Shown here: one piece after another, positions 44,216 through 54,642 of the stretch
Layout of the letters: every line of letters begins with the position of its first letter
How positions within the stretch are numbered: position 1 is the stretch's first letter
Origin: Undaria pinnatifida
Taxonomy: Eukaryota > Sar > Phaeophyceae > Laminariales > Alariaceae
Direction of reading: 5' to 3'
DNA: 64,000 bases
NCBI GenBank assembly: GCA_012845835.1
Contig: JABAKD010000003.1
Location: 4,432,870-4,496,869 of the forward strand
Notes under the pieces: generated by a model
The model's database searches: none
Told to the model about the DNA's origin: nothing
Seen by the model: the letters and a program-made list of their open reading frames with translations, nothing else
Made by a program: the position numbers and the translations under genes

Positions 44216-45009
44216 CCTGCTAATATTGTTGATGGTTGAATTTTGGATTAATTGCTGTTTACCCTGGCAATAGCCCTTTGGATAGATTTGAAGACGTGCC
44301 GTTTTAACTGGCAATCTGTGTTGAGTTGTCCGGAACCTATCGCATCTTGCACCGCGTAGAGGGGGCTGTTCGTGATAATGGGGTTGCAGAAACTGGTTAA
44401 CGGATATTTGGGTTTCCAATATATTGGGGAAGTATTTTTTATATACGTTTGAGTCTTGAAGAGGTGCATGGCTTTCTTCGCGGAGGCAGTCGTTGATGAT
44501 CATAAAGTGCGACCCGGGCTGTGATGGAATGATACTGCCCGTGTATACGGCCGAGGAGAGGCTGTGACAACAGGTGCGGCTCGCACGTGTGTGTACGGAG
44601 CGAGTGGCACACTGGTACCGCGTGTCATATATGTTCTGTGTGTGCGGGGGTTTGTGACAGAACGGTAAGTTCTGTGCGTGCATATTTTGGAGGTGGTACG
44701 ATATAATTATTCTGCCCGCCTCTCTACAGCACAGGGGCGAGCCGCCCACAACAACAACAGAGCTTGCGTCACGTCAGCAGTATAGTCGAACAGTCCGACT
44801 TGGTTCCTACCGTTTTTATTATTGGGCGTCCTGTGACGTAGTCAATCAACCGTGCGCACCTATTTCCGCGACGGCTCTTCTGACCTTGCCTATGTCGATT
44901 AGTACCCCTGCCTGCAGAGATGTTTCCGGTGGTATAATAGCGCGTAGGCGGAAGGACTACGCCGGCTGCACCCACCAATGTTGTTTAGACACCGTTTGAC
45001 CTCTGCAAA
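44216..45009 (-). other. Unrecognised 189-codon open frame region
   Basis: A minus-strand frame of 189 codons (44180-44749) is open but has no recognisable domain, signal peptide or membrane segment. Its 3' end overlaps the reverse transcriptase remnant on the other strand. I regard it as more likely chance than a gene. The remainder to 45009 shows nothing recognisable. Confidence 0.2.
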
Positions 45010-45130
45010 ATGAACCCTACACGCATGCACGTGCGGTAGATGTGTATGAGTTTCTTCTGAGGTGTATCGATCACTTGAGGAGCTCCATAATCCATGTGCA
45101 CCCAAAAACTGGTTTTTAGTAAACTGGAAG
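45010..45130 (-). mobile_element. Family A left-end fragment
   Basis: GCATGCACGTGCGGTAGATG, CACTTGAGGAGCTCCATAAT and CACCCAAAAACTGGTTTTTA match the left part of minus-oriented A copies such as 35632. Confidence 0.45.
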
Positions 45131-45231
45131 AGCTACCGGGCGAACAAACAAACGGCACAAGCGTACCCAAGTATGCTGATTGATATTTCAAAACGAGAGT
45201 GGCACGCCGACGATTTTACTTATAATATAAA

Positions 45232-45380
45232 CAGTATTTATAGTATAAGTATTGGTATTAGTATTAGTATTAGTATTAGTATTAGTATTAGTATTAGTAT
45301 TAGTATTAGTATTAGTATTAGGATTAGTAATACTAGTAGTATTAGTAGTAGCAGTGGTAGTATTAGTATTAGTATTAAAA
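45232..45380 (+). repeat. (TATTAG)n microsatellite
   Basis: TATTAGTATTAG repeats with a few GTAGCAG interruptions, ending in an A run directly at the next family A element. Ser/Ile-rich translations are artefacts. Confidence 0.95.
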
Positions 45381-45383
45381 AAA

Positions 45384-45682
45384 CACGCGTGCTACGATAG
45401 AGGTGCACCACTTTTTTTCTGAGGTTCCTCACCTTAGGTTAAGACATGACACATATGTCCTTCTTAACCCAAAAAGCTGTTTTTTTTTGGAGAAAAACAA
45501 GAATGCTATCATACATACCGGATGAAAAGTTCCCATGATCATGGCGTAAATATTGAACGAGAATGATGAAAAACAAAAAATATCCTACGCTATATTTCCG
45601 ATTTATTTGCGGCAAGGAGCCCCGTCCTTTCAGAAGCCATTTCAGACCAAACGTGACAGCTCTATTATCGTAGCACGCGTGC
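45384..45682 (-). mobile_element. Family A MITE-like element, complete copy
   Basis: The left end CACGCGTGCTACGATAGAGG and the right end CTCTATTATCGTAGCACGCG. CGGCAAGGAGCCCCGTCCTT lies near 45612. The left flank is the TATTAG microsatellite plus an A run, as at 16251. Confidence 0.75.
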
Positions 45683-45989
45683 AAAGAAGAGACTCACCAG
45701 ATACTTTCATCCACACTACTACGAACGTGTGCGTAGAGAGGGCGAATCCCAGGGTATGTATGCCAAAATGTTGTCAGTTGTCAACACGTTGTCAGCTCGA
45801 GGCAAAACGATTGGGACGGATATGTCTTGCAAGTACTAACAGTGCTTGCGCACAACGATCATATCAGCAAGGCTACGGGACTCGCGCGGAACGGAGCGCA
45901 TATATATTGGCAGATACCCACGACTACGAACGACTTTGTTATCACCCCGAAAGCAAATGAGAGGAGTGCAGAGTCAATCGGTCAAGGAG

Positions 45990-46068
45990 TAACAGTAAGA
46001 GGTTAAGGAGCCCCGTCTTTTAGAAATTACGTTGTCAAAAACGGGCTACCTCTATCGTAGCACGCGCC
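45990..46068 (-). mobile_element. Family A right-end fragment
   Basis: GGTTAAGGAGCCCCGTCTTT followed by TACCTCTATCGTAGCACGCG. No matching left end is seen before it. Confidence 0.6.
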
Positions 46069-46147
46069 CCCAATCCATCTCCATGCACTTTGCCATCCGA
46101 TACTGTGCGGCGATCCATTCCACGCTGGGTAGCGGTGCATCAGACTC

Positions 46148-46358
46148 TAACAAGTCCCTGAGCTCCTAACACGAGGAACTCAATGTTTCACCGGAAACCG
46201 GACTTCGAAAACATCCGTTCCCGCAACCCCTCCTACGTTTCTATGCGCCGGCCCCATACCTAAAACACGTTATTTCGTCACCTTATCATACGAACCGAGG
46301 GTTCCACCCTCGAGGTGCTCTATTTAGCGATCGGAAACGCTTGGTTCAAGAAACCTGC
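46148..46358 (+). mobile_element. Family F repeat, copy 3
   Basis: AACAAGTCCCTGAGCTCCTA, ACTTCGAAAACATCCGTTCC and the end CCTGCAACCCCTACCCTA, in the same order as copies at 18590 and 33885. Confidence 0.5.
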
Positions 46359-47916
46359 AACCCCTACCCTACTATATACTACTATATACCGCTGTACTAG
46401 ATACTACCACAGCACCACCAGCTACAGAACGTTGATCACTCATCATACGACAAATGGATGGAAACCCACAAAAAAATAAACCCTATCCATGCCCGAACTT
46501 TTACTCCCTTCTCTACCCACTCCCTGCTTGACATCGATCAAAACCACACCTACCTGCTGTTGTTGCTCTTTTACTGCACACCTTTGAAACCCAATTGGTC
46601 TGTCTCCAGCAGAGCTGTTGCGTGTCTTGGCGATCTCGATTCTGGTAGTCTCGACGAGGTCGCTTCGAAGTGTCCTTCGAGGAAAGTAGCAAAATGAGGA
46701 GTAGTTGTGCGAGCTGTGGAGACGGGTGGACGCGCGGCACAGACTGACAATATAGCGTTTTTTTTCAGGCCGGCAGAGACTGACTTCGCGTCTGTCTTTC
46801 TTCCGGTTGGTCCTGTTGCTGCGGTCGCTGGGAAAATTCTGCGCGTGTAAGTGCGTACTAAAATATGTAGACTAGTACTCGCAGCCGGCCCGATGAGCCG
46901 TATAGTGTTGTAATCTATGGAGACATGATTCACGATTCACGTAGTATGTACGAGCGTAACAGGGTATTTGGTATTGGGAAATGAGCGCTTTCTGTTGAAT
47001 GGCGGTGTGTTGTCAGATTGTCAGCCACCCCGCTGGAAACATGCCTGCTGCGGTATGTTTATTTCTGGGTTGATTCCGATGGGGTACGCCCTTTATATCG
47101 GTCTTTGTTTGGTCCAGTTTTTGCCCATGATTTGCGGGCGGCTTCAGGCCGATCTTGAGTCATCCCATGTCTTGATTGTGATAATATACTTGGATGTACG
47201 CGACGATAACATAATGGATTCTTCTACACAATGATCAATACCTGGGACTTCTATCATTATCCGCTGCCACCGCTCAACCAAGGCCCCGGCATGAGGTGGG
47301 TCACGCGAGCAAGCCGACCCTGACCATGGGTCTTCCCATCACCTACGTGTGGTTGTCCTTTACTTATTAATAGTACAGTACAAGGTATGGTCAATCACCG
47401 TAAAGCCAACATTTTTTCGTCCTGGCCATACAGTGTATAGGACGTTCACAAACGAACCCGAAAGAACCACTGCCACGTTCAACACTATCTTCAGGATACA
47501 TAGCGGCCACTGGAATGGCTATATTCCGGTGTAAAGACAGCCCGCCGTTGCTATCACCTTGTTTTCATGGAGTACTACGTGCACATTAAGAGTTGCAGCG
47601 AGGCGTTTTCTGCAGAGTTCGCTTTGCAAACAATAATGCACGGTTGATGAACGGTTGATTTGTTGACTCACCCTCTTGGGAAGCTGAGTGAGATTTGGTG
47701 ATTTTCCACCGCAATAAAACGTGTGCACGCAGGCGACCCAGGACAGCTTTTTTTCGATACTTCACATAAAAATTCAGTCAGAATGAATTGGCACGTTGCC
47801 ACCTCTGTCTGGCAGCAACTACTAATTATAACAATAATCAGCCTATGAGATTCTATTGGATGCTTCCTAAAGGCGTGACCGCGTAGGTCGAGGGGTTTCA
47901 CAGGGTCCGTCGAATG
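46359..47916. other. No gene recognised
   Basis: Open frames up to 120 codons occur on both strands but none contains a recognisable domain. No repeat family was placed here. Confidence 0.3.
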
Positions 47917-48230
47917 AGCCGGTCACCCCGGTGGCGTATCAGGTTATCCTCGAGCCTGGTATATGTCAGTTTCGTGAGTTCGAGCCCTGCCGAGTGCATA
48001 CTCGTATAAATTCGTAGGGACTTTTTCTTGTACACAAATTGACTTGCGGAAATCGCGAGAGCGTGAGTTAGCAACACTCGATGAAAAATCGACGAGCAGT
48101 GGGATTGCTGAACCCTATGCACGATAAAATTTGAAGGCAAGAACCGGGGGGGAGAAGAGACGACACCTGTGACCACGGCTTGTCCAGAAGCTGGAAAGTG
48201 AAAGTGTGAGAAAAACAAAAAAAATTGGGT
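47917..48230 (+). mobile_element. tRNA-derived SINE, copy 2
   Basis: A-box match GTGGCGTATCAGG at 47931 and B-box match GAGTTCGAGCCC at 47976 stand 45 bp apart, the spacing of a tRNA gene. The body is shared with 7889-8226 (GCGAGAGCGTGAGTTAGCAA, CGACGAGCAGTGGGATTGCT). The 3' end has CACCTGTGACCACGGCTTG, CCAGAAGCTGGAAAG and an A-rich tail. It lacks the 15 bp duplication of the other copy. Confidence 0.7.
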
Positions 48231-48914
48231 GTACTGCTGAATACAGGACATGTGTGGCTCTTCGGATTAACACTTTGGTCACAGGTTACCCAACCAACTG
48301 ATGATGTTGTGTACCCAAACTGAGCGTTACAACCACCTACGTTGGAGCAGGGGGGAAGCAGGTCCGCCGTGCTGGTTGTGGGAGGGAATGAGGTAAGGCT
48401 GCCTTAGTTTCCTTAGGAGCTTAATTTACCTTTTTGCCAAATTGGTCAAACGGACTAATACCTTAAAATAGTTCTAAACGAGCGGCGTCGTCGACAAGCC
48501 ATGCGTGGATGGGGTTTGGGGTCGAGAGTGCAAATCTCGACATCCATCAGCAATAATAGGAAACGTTAACGACTTTCCACATGTCGAACTTGATATTAAA
48601 AAACAGCATCCTCGTGGCATCTCCAGGAAATAGAACCACGGAGATACGCTGATGATGCGTTAGCCCGTATATCCGGTCGACCTGTTGTCCCGCCGATCAA
48701 GGGGGGGGTGTTACAGAGTTTGGTTTTGGTAGGAAATACGTTGAAGCTTTTGCCAGCACAGTGGTCAAACGCCTCCAATACCTTACCAAGTGCTACAAGT
48801 TGTGCTATTATTTGTATCAGAAAAAAGTATAACGTCCTGCTCTAGTGTACTACCTTAGCACTGACGGCGGAGAGTGCTATAATTACGACCAGTGTTAGCA
48901 AGCTTGGCATTATT
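48231..48914. other. No gene recognised apart from a hairpin
   Basis: Nothing is recognised except the hairpin at 48506-48546. Confidence 0.3.
48506..48546 (+). other. Two-step hairpin
   Basis: GTCGAGA at 48521 pairs with TCTCGAC at 48535 around a 7-base loop. Outside it TGGATG at 48506 can pair with CATCCA at 48541. It resembles a T-arm and acceptor end, but no full tRNA can be folded. Confidence 0.4.
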
Positions 48915-49975
48915 ATAAATATACTACAAAAAAAAATATACGCTCCAGCTATGAGATCGAAGATTTCGTCGAAACTCATCTTTGCAAACTGTATGTGATA
49001 CTCCGATCGCGCGTTTTATTGGGTGTATGTCCTCATGAAGGATATATATCGGCGACTACCCTTGGAACTACATTGTAGCTTGTCCCAGGGTCAACAGGGT
49101 GATGTTAGTCGGTCTGTGCGCGGAAACTATTAAAACGGATTTTGAGGAGGAAAAAATCTGACAGCTGTGGAAGGAAATGCGTCAGTTCATGAAGTGTATC
49201 CTGTAAGTCGTATAACCGGTGAGGGGAGGGCGGGAAGTTTAAGGGCGTGGGGGCCGGGGTTGGAACCAGAGGGGGGGCGAGGGGGGGACGGGCGGGGGAA
49301 ACCTTAATCTGTGGGCGGAACCTATAAATCCTGTGGAAGAAATGCATCAGTTTATCATGTATGTCCTGTATGTCGTACAACCGGTGAGGAGAGGGCGGAG
49401 TGATCGAGGGGGGGGGGGGGGAGGGGATTTCCAACAGCTTTATGTCGCATAAATGTATACCTGGTATCTGTTAGGAGCTTGCTATACGCGTGATGCTAGG
49501 CGATGATGCGGGTGGTGGGGAAGGAGGGGGCGTTAGGGGGGGGGGGGGGGGGGGGGGGGGGTATGAATGGGAGCTACGGCATGGATGGCTAGAAAGGTAA
49601 TGATGTGGTATCATCTGTCTGGTAGTGTTTTTTACTCTGTCAGATTTTGATTTTTGGTGGGGTGGCGGGAGAGAGCAAAACGAGGGGGAGGCGGCGATTC
49701 GGGGGGGGGGGGGGGGGGGATCAAACCCCTTTAGGTCGCATGAACGCATACCTGGGATGAATTATACTCTACGTGCCAGTTCTAGGCGATGGTGCGGGTG
49801 GTAGGGAAGGGGAGAGGGGGGAGGGGGGGGGGGGGATGAATGGATTGGAGCCACGGCATGAGTGGTTGGATATGTAATGAGGTGATACCATTTGCCTGGT
49901 AGTGCATCTTTTTTTGGCGGATTTGATTTTTAGGTGGGGCGGCGGGGTGGGGGGAGGGGGGGGGTACTATATAGA
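48915..49975 (-). mobile_element. Family B, longest copy with repeated modules
   Basis: The 3' end is at 48915-49015, then the usual blocks, then G-rich modules. The module GGCGATGATGCGGGTGGTGG ... GGCATGGATGGCTAGAAAGG ... TTTTACTCTGTCAGATTTTG occurs at about 49490-49660 and again at about 49785-49935. So the 5' part of B is built of roughly 200-300 bp tandem modules separated by G runs. Confidence 0.65.
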
Positions 49976-50269
49976 ACATACTTTAAGTATACAGCAGTAA
50001 TACACACCTCTAACACATTAAACGTATTGCTAGCAGGTAGTGCTCTACCAACAAACCAACACGTTCTATGTATCGTCGGAATAGATATCCGGCATAGTAA
50101 GTACAGTAACTATGTTTGGTTCAGACATTATAGTATCCCGGCCGATAAGGTTCAAATTAAATCCAGGCCAGTCGGGCTAATTTGTTTCTTTGTTTCATAC
50201 CACTGTGCTGCCGCCGCTGTTTGCAACTATTGATACCGAGAGCAGCACGTTTGATCGATGCCATTATTC

Positions 50270-50365
50270 TTTTTGCCCTCCCACTACAGTACTGTAGTGG
50301 CACTGAGCAATTGGTGCAGGGTACAGTAGTAGCACTGAGCAATTGGTGCAGGGTACCTATATATA
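50270..50365 (+). repeat. Two-copy direct repeat, about 33 bp
   Basis: GCACTGAGCAATTGGTGCAG occurs twice, followed by GGTAC each time, next to the palindrome CTACAGTACTGTAG. Confidence 0.75.
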
Positions 50366-50896
50366 GGTAGGGAGGGATCCATGGAGAAACATTTTCAGGC
50401 CAGTCCTCGGGAACGATTCAATAAACCTTGGGCATTTCTCTTGCTGAACGTAGCCATCACGCGAGAATTCTCGACTACGTACTATTTTCGAACGGGGAAC
50501 CGGCCGCCACGGGAAATCTTTCCCCCGGAAATTACCCGTCGCCGTAGCCACGGCGAGAATCCACAGAACTCTTCGTACGGGAAATAATGGCAATGAGAAA
50601 GGTTCCCGTGGGAAAAACGCTACCACGAGAATTCTTCCCACGGGAATTCACGGGAAGTTTCGACCAGAAAGCTCTCACCATGGTTGCTCAACAAAATCGA
50701 GCAATCTACCACACGGTATCCGATGTGGTTTAATATATTGACACTTCTTAAAACTATCTCGTAGTGTCATCTATTTGTATGTGCGATGCTTGATACGTCT
50801 CGACGTCGGCTGTCAGCAATTCATCGCACGCATGGTACATTTTTGAAGCGAACAGCACATCGACACCAGACACAAGTGGGACGGTATAACTAGTAA
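50366..50896. other. Recurrent ACGGGAA motif region; no gene
   Basis: Motifs CACGGGAATTC, CCGTGGGAA and ACGGGAAAT recur between 50495 and 50660 in both orientations. No element boundary or gene is recognised. Confidence 0.35.
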
Positions 50897-51000
50897 TATT
50901 ATAACAATAAAATTACGCCCCAGCTGTGAGATCGAAGATTTTGTCGAAACTCATCTTCGCAAGCTGTGTGTGATACTCCAATCGCGCTTATTATTACGGC
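50897..51000 (-). mobile_element. Family B, short 3' copy
   Basis: ATTACGCCCCAGCTGTGAGA, TTTTGTCGAAACTCATCTTC and GATACTCCAATCGCGCTTAT. Truncated 5' at the usual place. Confidence 0.65.
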
Positions 51001-52079
51001 CCTTTTATTTTAGCTATCTATGTGTTATTCTGCGTGGCCGGGATTATTATCAACCCAATAACGTCAGAATGTCATTATTATGCTTGTTTATATTCATAAT
51101 TCATTTTTGTACACCTGTACTGTAGGCCACGTGTTTTTGTCTACCGGGTTGCATCTTAAGTTTAAAGTCAGTGGAAGTCAGCCTTTTGGTGAGGTAGGGC
51201 TCCTCACGCGAGGAGAGAGCCTAATATAAAAACAGTGTAGTTTTCTTGAATTCTGGAGGAAATCGTTCCGTGGTTTGCAGGATATGATTTCCGACTTTCC
51301 CTAAACCCTTTACACAGGTGAGCTAACATTTGGGGCCTGCGGGTCCTCCATCCGGAAATTACCAGGGAGGCTCTCTGGATTAGCAAAGCCAAGCGGCTAT
51401 TCGGCGATGCGCACCTTTGATCACTCAGTATTAGCGCTACGCTATACCTACAATGGGACCCGAAGGGTGCGCCAGCTAGCGTTGGGCTGCGAAAGCAATT
51501 GAGTTAAATCGACACACGACACGTATGAAAATACGTGGAAGTGTGGTGAGCTAAAGCTTTATTTTTCCCCATCCGCCGAAGGATGAAAAAAGAAAAAAAA
51601 AAAGCGCAAGAGCTTCCATATTTGTATGTAGGAGTGCAGGGGTCTGGCGTTTTGGATCCACGCTTTAGTTTGTGTGCTCCCTGGTAGTGTGTGAGGTGGG
51701 CATTCGAAGAAGAGAAGGATCAAGTGTGCACCGTCCGACGCCTGATGCAGAACGCCAGATCTCACTAGTCGGTCTTCATTCGATCAATACAGGTGTGTGA
51801 GTGTGCCTTTGCATTACATCAAGAGCAGAATAGAGATCACATCGCAACAGTAGCGATCGACGTCCACCGCATGTTCAATCATGACTCGACAGCACAAAAC
51901 TCCGAGCATCAGGCCTGGGCTGGACCTCCGCTGGCCTGCCACATTTACGGGGAGTACACACAAGAACTTGCGTACCAATCCGATAGACTCAAGTAGCCTA
52001 CTCCAAACGTTAACTTAAAACGCAATATCACATACTTATTGTTTCACGCATACTGAATTCCACATATGTCTGGTTTTGT
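51001..52079. other. No gene recognised
   Basis: GGGCTCCTCACGCGAGGAGA near 51188 is a family A/F-like palindrome. Open frames are short and unrecognised. Confidence 0.3.
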
Positions 52080-52305
52080 CCCCTTCAATGCGGGTTATAC
52101 AGTTTCCGTGCGCAGAACAAGGTTGAGCGCCTTAGTCCTGTTGACCCTGGCTTTAGTAAGCGAGTCACCGACCTGTATCATTCACGAGGGTACACACACC
52201 CCGTAACACGCGCGATCGAAGTATCACAAGCAGCCTGCAAAGCTGAGGTTTGATAAAGAAAACGTTTTGGTCGATCTTACTGCTCAAGTGTAAATATATA
52301 TTTTT
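52080..52305 (+). mobile_element. Family B, diverged medium copy
   Basis: CGGGTTATACAGTTTCCGTG, GTCACCGACCTGTATCATTC, GCGCGATCGAAGTATCACAA and a decayed 3' end GCTCAAGTGTAAATATATAT. Confidence 0.55.
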
Positions 52306-52444
52306 AAAGTCTATGGCGTACACTTCCAATATCGTAGCACGTGTCACCACCAAAACCTGAGGTGAACGAAAACACTTCATTCCCACGCTATGTTGAAGAT
52401 TCTAGACTACAACAGCAAGCAATATACTATATATACATATCTTT

Positions 52445-52483
52445 GATCTCACAGCCGAAGTGTATTTGAATATTATTTGTGAC
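52445..52483 (+). mobile_element. Family B, 3' terminal scrap
   Basis: GATCTCACAGCCGAAGTGTA and an AT-rich tail. Only the last 40 bp of a B 3' end remain. Confidence 0.45.
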
Positions 52484-53455
52484 CTAAACCTCCTACAAAA
52501 TCCCCCCCCCCCCCCCCTCTTGTTCTCCCTTACTCAAACGCCCCACAAAATATCGAAATCCGCCACATTAATAAACACTTCACGCACAGGATATCACCTC
52601 ATTATCCTTCGAGAGCCATCCATGCCGCTGTCCCCCCCCCCCCCCCCCCCCGCCTCGAACGCCCCCTTCTTCCCCATCACTCGCACCATCGCCTAGACCT
52701 AGCACCAGACGTATAACAAACCCCTCACCTAAAGCCCTTCCTCCCCCCCCGCCCCCCCCCCCGCACCCACACCCCCCACCTCCCCCCCAACCCATCCCAA
52801 CCCCACCCCCTCGAACACTCCACCCTCTCTTTACTCACTGATTGTACGACTTACCCCAGGATATACATGATAAACTGATGTGTTATTTAAAACCGTCACA
52901 TTTATCCCCTCAAAATAATGTATAGTTTCCAGGCACATATTGAGCTGCCCCCTTTGCCCCTTCCCCCCTCCCCCCCCGCCCCACCCCCCCCCCCCCGCCC
53001 CAAATAATATACTGGTGCCAAAACCGTCAGATTTATCCCCTCGAAAGGATTTATAGCTTACATGCACAAATTGCCCCCTTCCTCCCCCTCCAAACACGCT
53101 CGCTTTTGATCAAAACCAGGCCCCCACGTCCTTCAAAACTCCGCCCCACCCCCCTCACCGGTTATTCGACTTACAAGATTCACTTGATAAAAGGATACAT
53201 TTCCCTTCACAGCTGTCAGATTTTGTCCCCCTCAGAAACGGGTTTTATAGTTTCCGCGCACAGACTGACTAGAATCATCCTGTTGACCCTGATAGCTACA
53301 CTGTAGTTGTAAGGGGAGTCGCCGACCTATATCCTTAATGAGGACACACAACTCGTAATGCGCGCGATCCGAGTATCACACACAGCTTGCAAAGATGAGT
53401 TTCGACGAAATCTTCGATCTCACAGCTGGAGTGTATTTTCATTTTTTTATAATAT
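52484..53455 (+). mobile_element. Family B, long copy
   Basis: Plus-oriented long copy. C-rich modules with CACCTCATTATCCTTCGAGA and repeated blocks (CACATTTATCCCCTC and AGATTTATCCCCTC) lead to GGGTTTTATAGTTTCCGCGC, then ATCCTTAATGAGGACACACA and the intact 3' end AAGATGAGTTTCGACGAAAT ... GCTGGAGTGTATTTTCATTT. It is one of the best-preserved 3' ends. Confidence 0.7.
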
Positions 53456-54322
53456 ACAAAATAGGCACCACGACTTGCTGGCGACGTCGATGGGAAATGG
53501 CAAATGAATAATGCAAAAACCCTCAAGGTAAACGTACCCGACAACGTTTTTTGGACCTCTTCACCGCTTTGCCGCTTTACCGCTCTGGTTGCTCGACATA
53601 CCCCTCACCCACAAAGCACACAGCGCCCATCCCCTCGAGAACAGGGTAACATCAATATTATTAGAACAGTACGTATAAAAGTGCATATGAAATATGACAT
53701 ACAGAATACACTTAAGATCAAGGACCTGTTCGATGCCATATCCCCCTGTTCGACAAATAAAACGATAATTGCGTGCCTTTACGTTGTCTGTATGCTCTTC
53801 ATCGTTTGGATATACATATACATAAATACGTACGACACACGAGAGGACAGGAATCGGCAAGGGGGTTTTTTGTATCGACCTCAGCATGGGATTCTCGAAC
53901 CTCGGATTTCTCGGTCAATTTTTGTTTTTTGAGCGTTGTCCTCGAAGGACGGCTCCATCGCCGCTCGCCCTTCCTTTTCCGTTCCGGACCTGGCCGTGAG
54001 CTCCCAGGGGGGGCAAAGACAGACAAACGAGAATTGCCAAGATTTTGTGCTTGGGACGGCACTGACGACCTTTTCGCTGGATCATGACGTGGTCAGAGGT
54101 TGAACGAATAAACACGAGAGGACATGTCAAAGTCCGTGCACCGCTAACTTCGTGATGAGTTGGCCGTGTTGGTCTTACCCACGTCAGGCATTACTGCGAC
54201 TGAAATAATTTAATGCTGCCACGGTCATCTAGTCCGAGGTATAAAACCGCCTGGTACGTTTGTTGTACTGCAGGTTTAAGTATTTTTCTTGTGTATAGAC
54301 TTACGCACGACGCGTGTGTTGC
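53456..54322. other. No gene recognised
   Basis: A 142-codon plus-strand frame at 53504-53932 has one hydrophobic stretch but no recognised domain, so I do not call it a gene. No repeat family was placed. Confidence 0.3.
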
Positions 54323-54642
54323 TTTATGCATGCGCACAAGTCTGATGTATGATGTGTATGACTGCATAGAATCTACGGAGATGGTAGAGTAGAACAATTG
54401 ATATGATTGGCGGTCCCAATCTTCCATATGTTATAGTTGAGCCCCCTTCGGCTCGGTATATTATTACTGCCCCTGTGGTTGTCTTCGGGTGCGCATGTTT
54501 AGAGTACCCTTCCTTCTTCGGCGGAGACAACTATAATATATACTTGTACCTGTGTTACGACTGCTTTCGAGGGACCATCGACGGCTCCTACCTTGACATG
54601 CTCTACCACATGATGACCTAGGCAACCCCGTGTACGAGGTAT
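54323..54642 (+). repeat. Left direct repeat (LTR-like)
   Basis: ATGATGTGTATGACTGCATA, TAGAACAATTGATATGATTG, CTTCTTCGGCGGAGACAACT and GATGACCTAGGCAACCCCGT are shared with the right repeat. Divergence is roughly 8-10 percent by eye. Confidence 0.75.

Noticed and set aside
44180-44749. 189-codon minus-strand frame as a gene
   Set aside because: No domain is recognised, it overlaps a reverse transcriptase remnant on the other strand, and one frame of this length could arise by chance in 64 kb.
54403-54621. 72-codon frame inside the left LTR-like repeat as a gene
   Set aside because: The matching frame in the right repeat is closed by a TAA, and no domain is recognised.
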